Both the position numbers and the translations under genes were made by a program. Below, piece after piece: positions 27,836 to 36,872 of a DNA stretch of 64,000 nt. The notes under the pieces are model-generated. The model was not told the DNA's origin. It ran no database searches and saw only the letters and a list, made by a program, of their open reading frames with translations. The DNA comes from Collinsella sp. MSK.8.10 (GTDB lineage Bacteria > Actinomycetota > Coriobacteriia > Coriobacteriales > Coriobacteriaceae), in NCBI RefSeq assembly GCF_019041915.1, contig NZ_JAHPYF010000002.1:229041-293040 (forward strand), written 5' to 3'. Positions within the stretch are counted from its first letter, which is position 1. Each line of letters opens with the position of its first letter.

Positions 27836-28630
27836 TTAGGAGAGACTCTCCAGCACGCGACGGAGCTCATGCTGAACGGCGTGGTCGCGGTTGCAGCCTA
27901 CGACGCGATCGGCCACCGCCTTGAGCGCGGGGCGCGCGTTTTCCATCGCGCAGCCCGTGCCGACAAAGCGAATAATCTCGTAGTCGTTCATCGAGTCACC
28001 AAACGCCATGACCTCGTCGCGTCCAATGCCGTAATGCTCCGCGAGCTGCGCGATACCCGAGGCCTTCGACACACCAGGCTGCATGGCATCGATCCACGCG
28101 TTGCCCGAAGGCGCAAAAGTAAAGAGCTGACCAAGTTCGCGCTGTAGCACGTACGCACTGTCCATAACCGCACTGTCGTCGCAAAAGATACTCGCTTTGA
28201 TGATATTTACGTTGGGATCGGGCAGCTCCCAAATGCGCTCGGCATTGGGAAGGTCCTTATCGACCTCACGCACGAACTTGCACTCGTCATCGAGCAGGAA
28301 GGACTTGGTTCGGTCAAAGAGCGCAAGATGCAGATTGGGAAACGTCCTGACGGCCTGGGCGAGCCTTCGAATCGCCAGGTGGGAATACACCTCACGGTCT
28401 ACCATCTTACCGTCGGCGTAGACCTGGGCGCCGTTAGCGGCGACAAAGTCCATCTTGTCGCGAACGGGCGCAAAGAACTCGCACAGGCGATCGTAGCGAC
28501 GACCTGACGATGCGGCGAAATGCACGCCATGCTCGTGTAGCGCCAGAATCAGTTCGTAGGTCTCAGGAGGCACCTGGCCGTTTTCGTCAAGCAGTGTGCC
28601 GTCCATATCGGATGCAATCAGTTTAAACAT
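27836..28630 (-). CDS. HAD-superfamily phosphatase, Cof type (second)
   Basis: A 264-residue Cof-type HAD enzyme: motif I ASDMDGTLLDENG (Asp8), motif II AASSGR, motif III Lys in GVSKASGIAQL, motif IV AFGDSMNDYEI. It is related to but clearly different from the HAD protein at 26875. Substrate unknown. The gene faces the first HAD gene tail to tail. Its ribosome site (GAAGGGAG) lies in the 3' arm of a strong hairpin (28636-28696) just ahead of ATG, so translation may be controlled. The gene is enclosed by an inverted-repeat pair. Confidence 0.9.
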   Translation of the reverse strand: MFKLIASDMDGTLLDENGQVPPETYELILALHEHGVHFAASSGRRYDRLCEFFAPVRDKMDFVAANGAQVYADGKMVDREVYSHLAIRRLAQAVRTFPNLHLALFDRTKSFLLDDECKFVREVDKDLPNAERIWELPDPNVNIIKASIFCDDSAVMDSAYVLQRELGQLFTFAPSGNAWIDAMQPGVSKASGIAQLAEHYGIGRDEVMAFGDSMNDYEIIRFVGTGCAMENARPALKAVADRVVGCNRDHAVQHELRRVLESLS

Positions 28631-28635
28631 AGAAA

Positions 28636-28696
28636 AGCTCCCTTCGGGCTTGTTGGAATCAAACGCGTATCCGATTCCAACGTACCCAAAGGGAGC
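28636..28696 (-). promoter_or_regulatory. Leader hairpin covering a ribosome binding site
   Basis: On the minus strand AGCTCCCTT (5' arm) pairs with AAGGGAGCT (3' arm), and inside it TTGGAATC pairs with GATTCCAA. The 3' arm carries the ribosome site and is followed by TTTCT-ATG. It can be read as a terminator or as a translational on/off element. Confidence 0.55.
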
Positions 28697-28792
28697 TCAA
28701 ATAAGACTCCGCGGGCGTAAACGTTACAAGGACCTGGCAAATAGCTCACACATGCCAGAGGTCCTACGGTCGCGGCGTCAGGCAGCCCGCCA

Positions 28793-28838
28793 AAGAGTGT
28801 CCCCGATGACTAGTCGTTTAAGAACGTCCCCGATGACT
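28793..28838. repeat. Inverted-repeat pair around a HAD gene, right copy
   Basis: Begins AAGAGTGTCCCCGATGAC and is the mirror of 27727-27772. It also holds an internal direct repeat, GATGACTAGTCG twice, and runs into the ade stop codon. Confidence 0.8.
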
Positions 28839-30657
28839 AGTCGGCGTAGGTGAAGGTTGTGACGTCGAACATGCCCTCGGGGCGGATGCGGAGCGTCGGG
28901 ATGACCGGCAGGGGCAGGAAGATGATGCCCATGATGGGGTCGAGCGGCGGCTCAATACCCATGGCGCGCGCCTTGACCATAAAGTCGTCGTGCTGCGCAG
29001 CAACGTCCTCGGCCGTGCCTTCGCTCATAAGGCCACCGAGCGCCAGCGGAATACGCGCCACGACCTTGCCGTTGCGCACCAGCACGTGGCCGCCCTGGCC
29101 CACGGCCTCGACGGCAGCCATCATATCAGCCGCGCTGTCGCCCACCACGCACACGTTGTGCGAGTCGTGGCCGATCGTCGAGGCGATGGCACCGCCCGTG
29201 ATGGTAAAGCCGCGCACCCAGCCGCGACCGATATGCTTGCCGACCAGGCCCAGGCCAGCGGGGCCGTCGCCATCGGCGCCCTCGGCCTGCAGCGACACGC
29301 CGCGGCCGTGGCGCTCGATCAGCATAATGCGGCGCAGGCCCTCGGCACTCTCGGGGCGAGCCATACCCGTGATGGCCTTACCCGGCACCACGTCGATCAC
29401 GGCCTCGCCCGGCTTAAAGGAATAGTCGAACACGTCGAGCGATAGCTTCGGCAGTTTAACGGAAGCGCGCAGCTCATCGGCAAGGGCCGCAACCTCGGCC
29501 ATCTCGGGTGCAATCTCGCCCACAAAGGTGCCGTCCTGCGCCACCAGAGCACCGGCGGCATAGACACGATGCGGAGCCTTGGCAAACGTCAGGTCATCGA
29601 GCAACAGCAGGTCGGCGCGTTTGCCCGGGGCGATCGCGCCACGGAGCTCATGCGGGTCGCGACAGCCGTGGTCCAGGCCAAATGCCTCAGCCGTGGAAAG
29701 GGACGCCATAGAGATGGCGACCACCGGGTCGATGCCGGCCTCGATAGCCACGCGGCAGGCGTTGTCGATCATGCCGGTCGCAAGCGCATCGGAAGGAGCG
29801 CGGTCGTCGGTCGCAAAGCAGCAGCGGCGGGCACGGGCAGGATTCTCCAGCAGCATCGGAGACAGGTTGGCCAGGTCATGGCTGCACGTACCTTCGCGCA
29901 GCATCACGTACATGCCGCGAGACAGCTTGTCGAGCGCCTCCTCGGGAATCGTCGACTCGTGGTCGGCGATAATGCCCGCTGCGGCATAGGCGTTGAGGTC
30001 CTTACCGGCAACGAGCGGCGCATGGCCGTCAACCTGCCTGGACGGCGTCTGGTTGGCAGCATCAATGCGAGCACAGGTCTCGGGGTCGGCCATAAAGACG
30101 CCCGGCAGGTTCATCATCTCGCCCAGACCAAAGACATCGCCCGGATGCTCGGCAAAAAACGCCTGCATATCGGCAGCCGAAATAACGGCACCGGCCTGCT
30201 CATCGGGCAGCGCGGGCACGCACGAAGGCATCATGTACTTGATGGAGATGGGTGCGCGGCGGCCATCCTCAATCATAAAGCGCAAGCCGTCGAGACCGGC
30301 AACATTGGCAATCTCGTGGCTGTCGGCAATGGCGGTGGTGGTACCGCGCGTCGCGGCCATGCGCGCATACTCGGCGGGACGGATGTTCGAAGACTCGATA
30401 TGCAGATGCCCGTCAATAAAACCGGGAGCGAGATAGCGACCCTGGCAGTCGATGACCTCAGTTGCCTCGTAGGTGCCAGCGGCATCGTCGCGACCATCGT
30501 AGAGCACGCCGACGATCACACCGTCCTTGACGGCAACGCTACCGGGCGCCACGCGCTGGCCATACACGTCGATGATCTGCGCATTGGTAAACAGCGTGTC
30601 GACGGGCACGCGGCCCTCGGCAGCGTCGATCACAGTCCTCATGACCTCAACGGACAT
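28837..30657 (-). CDS. ade: Adenine deaminase
   Basis: A 606-residue amidohydrolase that converts adenine to hypoxanthine and ammonia. The N-terminal metal motif is PGFIDGHLHIESS; others are DSHEIANV, GHAPLV, ADHESTIP, TDDRAPSDAL and the C-terminal GHDSHNVCVVG, typical of bacterial Ade. Length matches the family (about 570-610). AAAGGAG lies before ATG. It stands alone; it could feed purines to the ureide pathway encoded at 49.6-58.6 kb, though nothing links the two in sequence. Confidence 0.95.
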   Translation of the reverse strand: MSVEVMRTVIDAAEGRVPVDTLFTNAQIIDVYGQRVAPGSVAVKDGVIVGVLYDGRDDAAGTYEATEVIDCQGRYLAPGFIDGHLHIESSNIRPAEYARMAATRGTTTAIADSHEIANVAGLDGLRFMIEDGRRAPISIKYMMPSCVPALPDEQAGAVISAADMQAFFAEHPGDVFGLGEMMNLPGVFMADPETCARIDAANQTPSRQVDGHAPLVAGKDLNAYAAAGIIADHESTIPEEALDKLSRGMYVMLREGTCSHDLANLSPMLLENPARARRCCFATDDRAPSDALATGMIDNACRVAIEAGIDPVVAISMASLSTAEAFGLDHGCRDPHELRGAIAPGKRADLLLLDDLTFAKAPHRVYAAGALVAQDGTFVGEIAPEMAEVAALADELRASVKLPKLSLDVFDYSFKPGEAVIDVVPGKAITGMARPESAEGLRRIMLIERHGRGVSLQAEGADGDGPAGLGLVGKHIGRGWVRGFTITGGAIASTIGHDSHNVCVVGDSAADMMAAVEAVGQGGHVLVRNGKVVARIPLALGGLMSEGTAEDVAAQHDDFMVKARAMGIEPPLDPIMGIIFLPLPVIPTLRIRPEGMFDVTTFTYAD

Positions 30658-30816
30658 ACATACTCCTTTAACCGTAGAAAAAGCTGCGGAGCGGACAAAC
30701 CTTCACCGCAGCAAGCCAATAGCCATTGTATGCCCAAACGATGGGTCAACAATGCGCCTCTCCGCTTAACGGCACACGCCGCTTGACGCAATGGGGACAG
30801 GTTGCTTTGCATTAAT

Positions 30817-30868
30817 GGCAAGGATTGTCCCAAAGTGCCGGCACAGAAGGAACGTCCCAAAGTGCCAA
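30817..30868. repeat. Extragenic repeat family D, copy 2
   Basis: GGCAAGGATTGTCCC and GAAGGAACGTCCC flank GTGCCGGCAC; AAAGTGCC occurs twice. It resembles 27783-27834. Confidence 0.65.
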
Positions 30869-30903
30869 CAACGGAAGCGCCGATGTTTTGGCAACGACAG
30901 CGA

Positions 30904-31002
30904 GCGGGCCGCATTTGAGACAAGGTGACGTGAAACGAAAGGGCGCTGACCTTCTGGTCGCGCCCTTGAAGTTGAACGTCAGATTGTCCAAATGCGGCCC
31001 GC
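30904..31002. repeat. Large imperfect palindrome, about 99 bp
   Basis: GCGGGCCGCATTTG (left end) is complementary to CAAATGCGGCCCGC (right end); further in, GACAA pairs with TTGTC, TGACGT with ACGTCA and AGGGCGC with GCGCCCT, leaving a loop near 30950. It is unlike the palindrome at 16551 in sequence. Confidence 0.8.
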
Positions 31003-31017
31003 GCAGCGTCGGCCGGT

Positions 31018-31039
31018 CCGCCGTTCGTTAGAACGGCGG
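31018..31039 (-). terminator. Hairpin directly after tyrS
   Basis: CCGCCGTTC and GAACGGCGG pair with a 4-base loop, 2 bases beyond the tyrS stop. No T-run follows, so termination strength is uncertain. Confidence 0.5.
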
Positions 31040-31041
31040 AA

Positions 31042-32253
31042 CTAAATCAACTTGAAGCCCTTGCGCTTGCCCACGGAGAGGGTGTCGCCCAGCTTGAGGG
31101 CGCTGGGATCGATGTTGTAGCTCTTGGGAGCCACGGCCTTGCCGTTGATCTTGACGCCGCCGCCGTCGATGTCGCGACGGGCCTGGCCGGCGCTCGCCGA
31201 AAGACCCAAATCCTTGAGCAGGCCGGCGAGGTAGATCTGGCCCTCGTCGTTGACGGTCAGCTCAACGTGCTTCTCGGGGAAGTCGGCGAGCTGGCCCTCC
31301 TTGAATACGCGGTCGAACTCGGCCTGAGCCTCGTCGCCGGCGCCGGCGCCGTGGTAGGTGTCGCACAGGTCGCGACCCAGAGCGCGCTTGAGCTCGTAGG
31401 GGTCGGCAGAACCATCGGCCAGGGCGGCGTCGATCTTGTCGACCTCGGCCGGGGTGAGCGAGCTGGCCAGACGATAGTACTTGCCGATCATCTCGTCGGG
31501 GATGGACATGGTCTTGCCAAACATATCCTTGGGAGCGTCGGTCAGGCCGATGTAGTTACCATAGGACTTGGACATCTTGCGCACACCGTCGGTGCCCTCA
31601 AGCAGTGGCATGGTGAGCGCAATCTGCGGCTCCATACCCATCTTCTCCATGAGCTCGCGGCCGGCGAGCAGGTTGAAGAGCTGATCGGTGCCGCCCATCT
31701 CCACGTCGGCCTTGATCTGCACGGAGTCGAAAGCCTGCATCACGGGATACAGGAACTCATGCAGGGCGATCGGCGTCTGAGACTGGTAGCGCTTGGTAAA
31801 GTCATCGCGCTCAAGAATGCGGGCGACGGTGAACTTGGAGCACACCTGCAGCAGACCGGCCAGATCCATCGACAAGATCCAGTCACCGTTGTGCACGATG
31901 GTGGTCTTCTCGGGATCCAGGATCTTCATGGCCTGGCTCACATAGGTCTCGGCATTGGCCTCAATCTGCTCCTGCGAAAGCTGCGGACGGGTGGAATTCT
32001 TGCCCGAGGGGTCGCCGATCAGCGCGGTGCCGTTGCCGATGATAAGGGTAACGTTGTGGCCCAGGTCCTGGAACTGGCGCATCTTGCGCAGCGGCACGGC
32101 GTGGCCCAGGTGCAGGTCGGGGCTGGTGGGGTCGACGCCGAGCTTGATGTTGAGGGGCTCGCCCTTCTCAAGCTTCTTGCGAAGGTCGGCCTCGGGAACG
32201 ATTTGGGCAGCGCCCGAGGTGATGATACGCATTTGCTCGTCAACAGACAGCAT
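31042..32253 (-). CDS. tyrS: Tyrosyl-tRNA synthetase
   Basis: A 403-residue class I synthetase that charges tRNA-Tyr. The HIGH-type motif is HLGHAVPLRK, the tyrosine-binding region includes GGTDQLFNLLAG, the KMSKS loop is VRKMSKSYGN, and the last 65 residues form an S4 RNA-binding domain (GGGVKINGKAV). The ATG at 32253 follows AAGGAGG; a longer reading to 32349 enters the upstream gap and is rejected. It is the HIGH/KMSKS arrangement of the TyrRS-Z type rather than the B. subtilis TyrS type, judged by the KMSKS spelling. Confidence 0.94.
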   Translation of the reverse strand: MLSVDEQMRIITSGAAQIVPEADLRKKLEKGEPLNIKLGVDPTSPDLHLGHAVPLRKMRQFQDLGHNVTLIIGNGTALIGDPSGKNSTRPQLSQEQIEANAETYVSQAMKILDPEKTTIVHNGDWILSMDLAGLLQVCSKFTVARILERDDFTKRYQSQTPIALHEFLYPVMQAFDSVQIKADVEMGGTDQLFNLLAGRELMEKMGMEPQIALTMPLLEGTDGVRKMSKSYGNYIGLTDAPKDMFGKTMSIPDEMIGKYYRLASSLTPAEVDKIDAALADGSADPYELKRALGRDLCDTYHGAGAGDEAQAEFDRVFKEGQLADFPEKHVELTVNDEGQIYLAGLLKDLGLSASAGQARRDIDGGGVKINGKAVAPKSYNIDPSALKLGDTLSVGKRKGFKLI

Positions 32254-32349
32254 TGGGTATCCTCCTTTTGCTATAGCACCCTCACCGGATACGGCGGTGC
32301 TGGAAGTCCATAAACTCTCATATGATAACAAACTGACGCGACGCGGCAC

Positions 32350-34308
32350 CTACGACAGGAAAATCCTCGTCCTGCCGCACGCGTCAACGGCGACCGGCAG
32401 ACGCGTACCGTCACGTTCAACTAAATAGCGCGTTTGCTGACGGCGCGAGCAGTCGCGGCAACGAACCTGTCCCGTCGCATCGGTAGCGCAGACGCCCTCG
32501 GCGGTCAGCAGGCAGTGCTCGCACACCATAAGCTCGGGACGGTCGGCGTCGACAGGGCCCAGAACACCTGGTTCGGCCGTCAGTTCGGCAATACGCCCCG
32601 CATCATTGCCGAGCAACTCGGCCGGCAAGTACACCCGCCCCGCACCGAGTCCGCGCAGCCAGGCAAGCGTGGCCCGATTCGCGCAGAACACCGGCGCCGC
32701 CACGTCAAACGTCACGCCTAGCTCGCGAGCGATCACCACCTGTCCCAGGTTGCGGCAGACGACGCGCCCGGCACGCTGCATCAGTGAGCGGGTCTGGCCA
32801 GCGTCACCCGTGCGGCACACCTCGTCAAGCACCACAACGGCGTCGGACAAATCGAGTTCTCCGCGCGGGTCGGCATCCATCAGCTGCCAAGCAAAAATCA
32901 TGCGAGTGGGAACCGCGCACTCCACCAACTCCGTCGACGCACCGCCATCCACCGCAACGTCCTCAAAGGGCAGTACCTCAACGGCACGCGCAACGGGCGC
33001 AATCGCATCCGCCTCGGCCCGCATGCGCTCCAACACCGCCGCCGTCTGATCCAACACGCCGGCGCTGCGAATCAGGTACACCTCGCAGCCCGTGTCAACC
33101 TTACGCTTGCAATGCACGACGACGCGCTCCCCCGCCGCGGCATCCACCGGACAGGGCACCTGCGGCCAGCGCTTGGGCACATCGGGACGCGCGTCGGCAC
33201 CCGGATAGAACCGAATCTCGAGCGTGTCACCCGCCGCCACGGCGGCATCGAGCTCAACGGTCACCTCTTCGTGGCCAACGGCCACCAGGCGTCCCACGCG
33301 CACACCTTGGTTGATCGCACGCTCAAAGCTCATAAGCTCGGCACCCGAACGTCCTCGCAGGTACGCATCGGTAAACCCACGGTTAAACGACCTTCCCAGC
33401 TCGCGCTCGAGCTCTTCCACGGCACCGGGGTCCCACGCGCCGTCGCACAGCATATCGAGTGCCCGGCGCCACACCCGCACCACGTTGAATACGTAATCAG
33501 GGTTCTTCATGCGCCCCTCGATCTTGAGCGACGCCACGCCGGCATCTACAAGCTCGGGCAGATGCGCAATACCCAGATAGTCACGCGGGCACAGCAGGCG
33601 ATCTCCCTCGACGGCGACAACGCTCTGTCCAGCCTCGTCCACCAGGTCGTACGCCAAACGGCACGGCTGCGTGCAGTCGCCGCGCATCGCCGAGCGCCCA
33701 CGCCGCAGGGCCGAGAACTCGCACGCCCCCGAATAGCCGATGCAAATCGCACCGTGGCAGAATACCTCGATGGGCACGCCCGTGGCACATAGCGCCGCAA
33801 TCTCGTCGACCGTCAGCTCGCGTGCCGTCGTCACGCGCTCGACCCCAAGCTCATCGGCGGCAAGCCGCACGGCGCTCTCGCTATGAGCGCCCGCCTGCGT
33901 GGACAGGTGAATCTCGACCCCGGGAATCGCCGCGCGCAGCGCGCAGGCCAACCCGGCATCGGCGACAATCAGAGCATCGGCGCCCAACTCCAGTGCATGA
34001 GCTCCCAACGCCACCGCGTCGGACAACTCATCGTCAAACACGAACACGTTGAGCGTTACGTACACACGCACGCCATGGGCATGCGCCACGGCGCAGCCGC
34101 GCGCAAACTCGTCATCCGTAAAGCCATGGGCGCTCACACGGGCGTTAAAGCCGCCCAACCCCGCATAGATGGCATCGGCACCCGCGGCGATGGCCGCAAG
34201 CATCTGGTCGAGTCCGCCCGCCGGCGCCAGCAGCTCGGGCAGCGCCGCACCGGCAGCATCCAATCCAGTCTCGTATTGTCCGCTCGGCCCCATCGTCCGA
34301 ATCGCCAT
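32350..34308 (-). CDS. Peptidase U32 family protein (RNA hydroxylation type)
   Basis: A 652-residue U32 protein. The family signature is present as EVFCHGAICIGYSGACEFS near residue 190, followed by GDCTQPCR and LKIEGRMKNPDYV. The length fits the long members such as RlhA, which act in 23S rRNA hydroxylation, rather than a protease; other members (TrhP) modify tRNA. Several Cys residues could hold an iron-sulfur cluster. A Cys-rich end (CEHCLLTAEGVC, CRDCSRRQ) looks like a metal-binding module. ATG at 34308 has AAGGAG 7 bases upstream. tyrS follows by 96 bases. Confidence 0.85.
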   Translation of the reverse strand: MAIRTMGPSGQYETGLDAAGAALPELLAPAGGLDQMLAAIAAGADAIYAGLGGFNARVSAHGFTDDEFARGCAVAHAHGVRVYVTLNVFVFDDELSDAVALGAHALELGADALIVADAGLACALRAAIPGVEIHLSTQAGAHSESAVRLAADELGVERVTTARELTVDEIAALCATGVPIEVFCHGAICIGYSGACEFSALRRGRSAMRGDCTQPCRLAYDLVDEAGQSVVAVEGDRLLCPRDYLGIAHLPELVDAGVASLKIEGRMKNPDYVFNVVRVWRRALDMLCDGAWDPGAVEELERELGRSFNRGFTDAYLRGRSGAELMSFERAINQGVRVGRLVAVGHEEVTVELDAAVAAGDTLEIRFYPGADARPDVPKRWPQVPCPVDAAAGERVVVHCKRKVDTGCEVYLIRSAGVLDQTAAVLERMRAEADAIAPVARAVEVLPFEDVAVDGGASTELVECAVPTRMIFAWQLMDADPRGELDLSDAVVVLDEVCRTGDAGQTRSLMQRAGRVVCRNLGQVVIARELGVTFDVAAPVFCANRATLAWLRGLGAGRVYLPAELLGNDAGRIAELTAEPGVLGPVDADRPELMVCEHCLLTAEGVCATDATGQVRCRDCSRRQQTRYLVERDGTRLPVAVDACGRTRIFLS

Positions 34309-34470
34309 CGACATACTCCTTACCAAGGTATGCATTCACTCTGAAAAATGCCGTCTTCCAGCATACACGAGGCCTCGCGCGCCCCGTTTGGTTTATCGTG
34401 TAATAACTTATGTCCATCCTGCCCCGACGGCACATCCACCGTCCGGCACGACATACCTGGAGGTCAATAT

Positions 34471-36684
34471 ATGGGTCCTCGCCAACGACAGGGACGCAGC
34501 CGTTCAAAGACGCATGCTCTGCCCATAATCCTGCTCTCGTTTTTGGGCTTTTTGCTTATCGCGGGCGTGGCGTTTGGCATCGGCATGGTCGGCAACGTCA
34601 ACCGCTGGCTGTCCGATCTGCCCGACTACACCGACGCCAACGCGTATCTGGTGAGCGAGCCCACCGAGATCGTCGACTGCAACGGCAACAAGATTGCGAG
34701 CTTCTACACGCAAAACCGCAAGTCCATCACCAAGGACGAGGTCTCCCCCTACGTGCTGCAGGGCACCGTTGACGTCGAGGACGAGCGCTTCTACGAGCAC
34801 GGCGGTATCGACCTGTGGGGTATCGCGCGTGCTGCGGTGGCAACCCTCGGCGGCGGGCACGAAGGCGCCTCGACTATCACCCAGCAGCTGGTGCGCAACA
34901 CCATCCTGCAGGAGGAGCAGTTCGACTCGACCATCGAGCGTAAGGTGCGCGAGGCCTACATCGCCGTCAAGATGGAGGACATGTACTCCAAAGACGAGAT
35001 CCTCATGATGTACCTCAACACCATCTACTACGGTCACGGCGCCTACGGCATCGAGGCCGCAGCCGAAACCTATCTGTCCAAGAGCGCCGCCGACCTCACC
35101 CTGAGCGAGGCCGCACTGCTCATCGGCCTTCCCAACTCGCCCTCGCAGTACGACCCCACGGTCAACCCCGACCTGGCGCTGTCCCGTCGCAACAAGGTCC
35201 TTGACAACATGTTGCGCCTGGGCCACATCACGCAGGAGGAGCATGATGCCGCACAGGCCGAGCCCATCACCCTCAACGTGACCGAGATTTCGGGCAGCGG
35301 CGTCGACGTATACTCACAGCCCTACTTTGTCGCCTATGTTAAGCAGCTGCTGGAGCAGGAGTTCTCGACCGACGTGCTCTTTAAGGGCGGCCTGACCGTC
35401 AAGACCACCATCGACCCCACGATGCAGCAGGTGGCAGAGAATGCCGTCCGAGAGCAGCTCGACACGCTCTCGCTCGACGGCCTGGACATGGGCATGGTCG
35501 TCGTCGACCCCAAGACCGGCTACATCAAGTGCATGGTGGGCGGCTACGACTACAACGCCGACGAGAACCACGTAAACCATGCCACGGCCAAGCGTCCCGT
35601 CGGCTCCACCTTTAAGGCCTTTACGCTGGCAACTGCCATCCAAAACGGCATGAACCCCAACGTCACCCTCAACTGCAACTCGCCGCTCAAGGCCAAGGGC
35701 ACCACGACCGAGGTCCAAAACTACGCCAACCATAGCTATGGCAACATCACGCTTAAGCAGGCGACGGCATACTCCTCCAACACCGGCTACATCCAGGTGG
35801 CGGAAGCCGTCGGCAACAGCAAGATCATCTCGCTCGTCAAAAAGCTCGGCATCGATCCCGCCAAGGACAACATCGAGGACGTTCCCGTCATGACCCTCGG
35901 CACCGGCTCGATCTCGCCGCTCGAGATGGCCGCCGCCTACGCGACGTTTGCCAACGGCGGCTACTATCGCCAGCCGATCGCCATCACCGAGATTGACTCT
36001 CGTACCGGTTCGGTGCTGTACCAGCACACCGACAATCCCTCACAGGTGCTTACCGAGGGCGAGGCCGCCGCGGTCACCGATGTTCTGTCCGGCGTCATGC
36101 AGGGCGGCGGTACGGGTGCTGCCGGTGCCCTGAGCGTCAACCAGCCCTATGCCGGCAAAACGGGCACCACCGACAACACCACCAACCTGTGGTTCTGCGG
36201 CTATACCCCGCAGCTGGCGTGCGCCCTGTGGACCGGCTATTCCGCGGGCGAGATCCCCATCCAAAAATACGGCACAGACCTGCTGGGCGACAGCACCAAC
36301 CTGCCTGTCTTTAAGCGGTTTATGAACACCGTTCTGACCGGTACCGAGCGCGAGGAGTTTGCGACCGGAACGGCGCCCACCTATAAGAACAACAGCGTCT
36401 GGAAGTTCTACGGCACCAACAACACCAAGAAGACGGAGAACGACGACAAGGACAAGGACAAGGACGAGAACGAGGACGAAGAGGAAACCACCACTACAAC
36501 GACTACCACGACGACCACGACCACCGAGACCACGGGCGGCGACACCACCGGCGGCACCGGTACGACCGGTGGCTCGACGGGCGGCTCCACCGGTGGTTCG
36601 ACCGGCGGCGATGGCGGCACGCCTACGCCCACGCCCACGCCCACTCCCGACCCCTCGCCCACGCCTGACGATACGGTCGGCTAG
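34471..36684 (+). CDS. Class A penicillin-binding protein
   Basis: A 737-residue bifunctional peptidoglycan glycosyltransferase/transpeptidase. After a short basic N-terminus comes one membrane helix (about 18-40). The GT51 domain has EDERFYEHGG and GASTITQQLVRN; the transpeptidase has RPVGSTFK (SxxK Ser), YSSNTGY (SxN) and AGKTGTTDN (KTG). The last 90 residues are Asp/Glu-Lys, then 13 consecutive Thr interrupted only at the edges, Gly/Ser/Thr repeats and Pro-Thr repeats, like a cell-wall-spanning linker. The ATG at 34471 follows GGAGG; the upstream in-frame start at 34348 is rejected. Confidence 0.93.
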   Translation: MGPRQRQGRSRSKTHALPIILLSFLGFLLIAGVAFGIGMVGNVNRWLSDLPDYTDANAYLVSEPTEIVDCNGNKIASFYTQNRKSITKDEVSPYVLQGTVDVEDERFYEHGGIDLWGIARAAVATLGGGHEGASTITQQLVRNTILQEEQFDSTIERKVREAYIAVKMEDMYSKDEILMMYLNTIYYGHGAYGIEAAAETYLSKSAADLTLSEAALLIGLPNSPSQYDPTVNPDLALSRRNKVLDNMLRLGHITQEEHDAAQAEPITLNVTEISGSGVDVYSQPYFVAYVKQLLEQEFSTDVLFKGGLTVKTTIDPTMQQVAENAVREQLDTLSLDGLDMGMVVVDPKTGYIKCMVGGYDYNADENHVNHATAKRPVGSTFKAFTLATAIQNGMNPNVTLNCNSPLKAKGTTTEVQNYANHSYGNITLKQATAYSSNTGYIQVAEAVGNSKIISLVKKLGIDPAKDNIEDVPVMTLGTGSISPLEMAAAYATFANGGYYRQPIAITEIDSRTGSVLYQHTDNPSQVLTEGEAAAVTDVLSGVMQGGGTGAAGALSVNQPYAGKTGTTDNTTNLWFCGYTPQLACALWTGYSAGEIPIQKYGTDLLGDSTNLPVFKRFMNTVLTGTEREEFATGTAPTYKNNSVWKFYGTNNTKKTENDDKDKDKDENEDEEETTTTTTTTTTTTTETTGGDTTGGTGTTGGSTGGSTGGSTGGDGGTPTPTPTPTPDPSPTPDDTVG

Positions 36685-36706
36685 AAATCATCCGGCCATA
36701 AGCAAC

Positions 36707-36746
36707 AAGGCCCCCGAACAGCTTATTCAACTGCTCGGGGGCCTTT
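36707..36746 (+). terminator. Terminator of the PBP gene
   Basis: AAGGCCCCCGA(ACAG) and (CTG)CTCGGGGGCCTT form a long stem with TTTTAGTTT after it. Confidence 0.9.
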
Positions 36747-36791
36747 TAGTTTAAAGCGACCTGGCAGGCGGTCTTTATACCGGCAAACAAA

Positions 36792-36823
36792 AAGGGGGTA
36801 CCGACCCTCGTCGATACCCCCTT
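36792..36823 (-). terminator. Terminator of argR
   Basis: On the minus strand AAGGGGGTA and TACCCCCTT pair, followed by TTTGTTTG; 50 bases past the argR stop. Confidence 0.85.
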
Positions 36824-36872
36824 ACAGGCAACTATGTCAGCGCGCGCAGGGCCGAGCGCACGACCCGCACGC

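Larger units (their letters stand above)
30658..31041. other. 384-base intergenic region with repeats
   Basis: No gene is visible. It contains a family C-like fragment (30793-30815), a family D repeat (30817-30868), a large palindrome (30904-31002) and the hairpin after tyrS (31018-31039). Confidence 0.6.

Noticed and set aside
27727..28838. Phage or integrase attachment sites at the inverted pair
   Set aside because: No integrase or phage gene is inside, and the copies are inverted, not direct.
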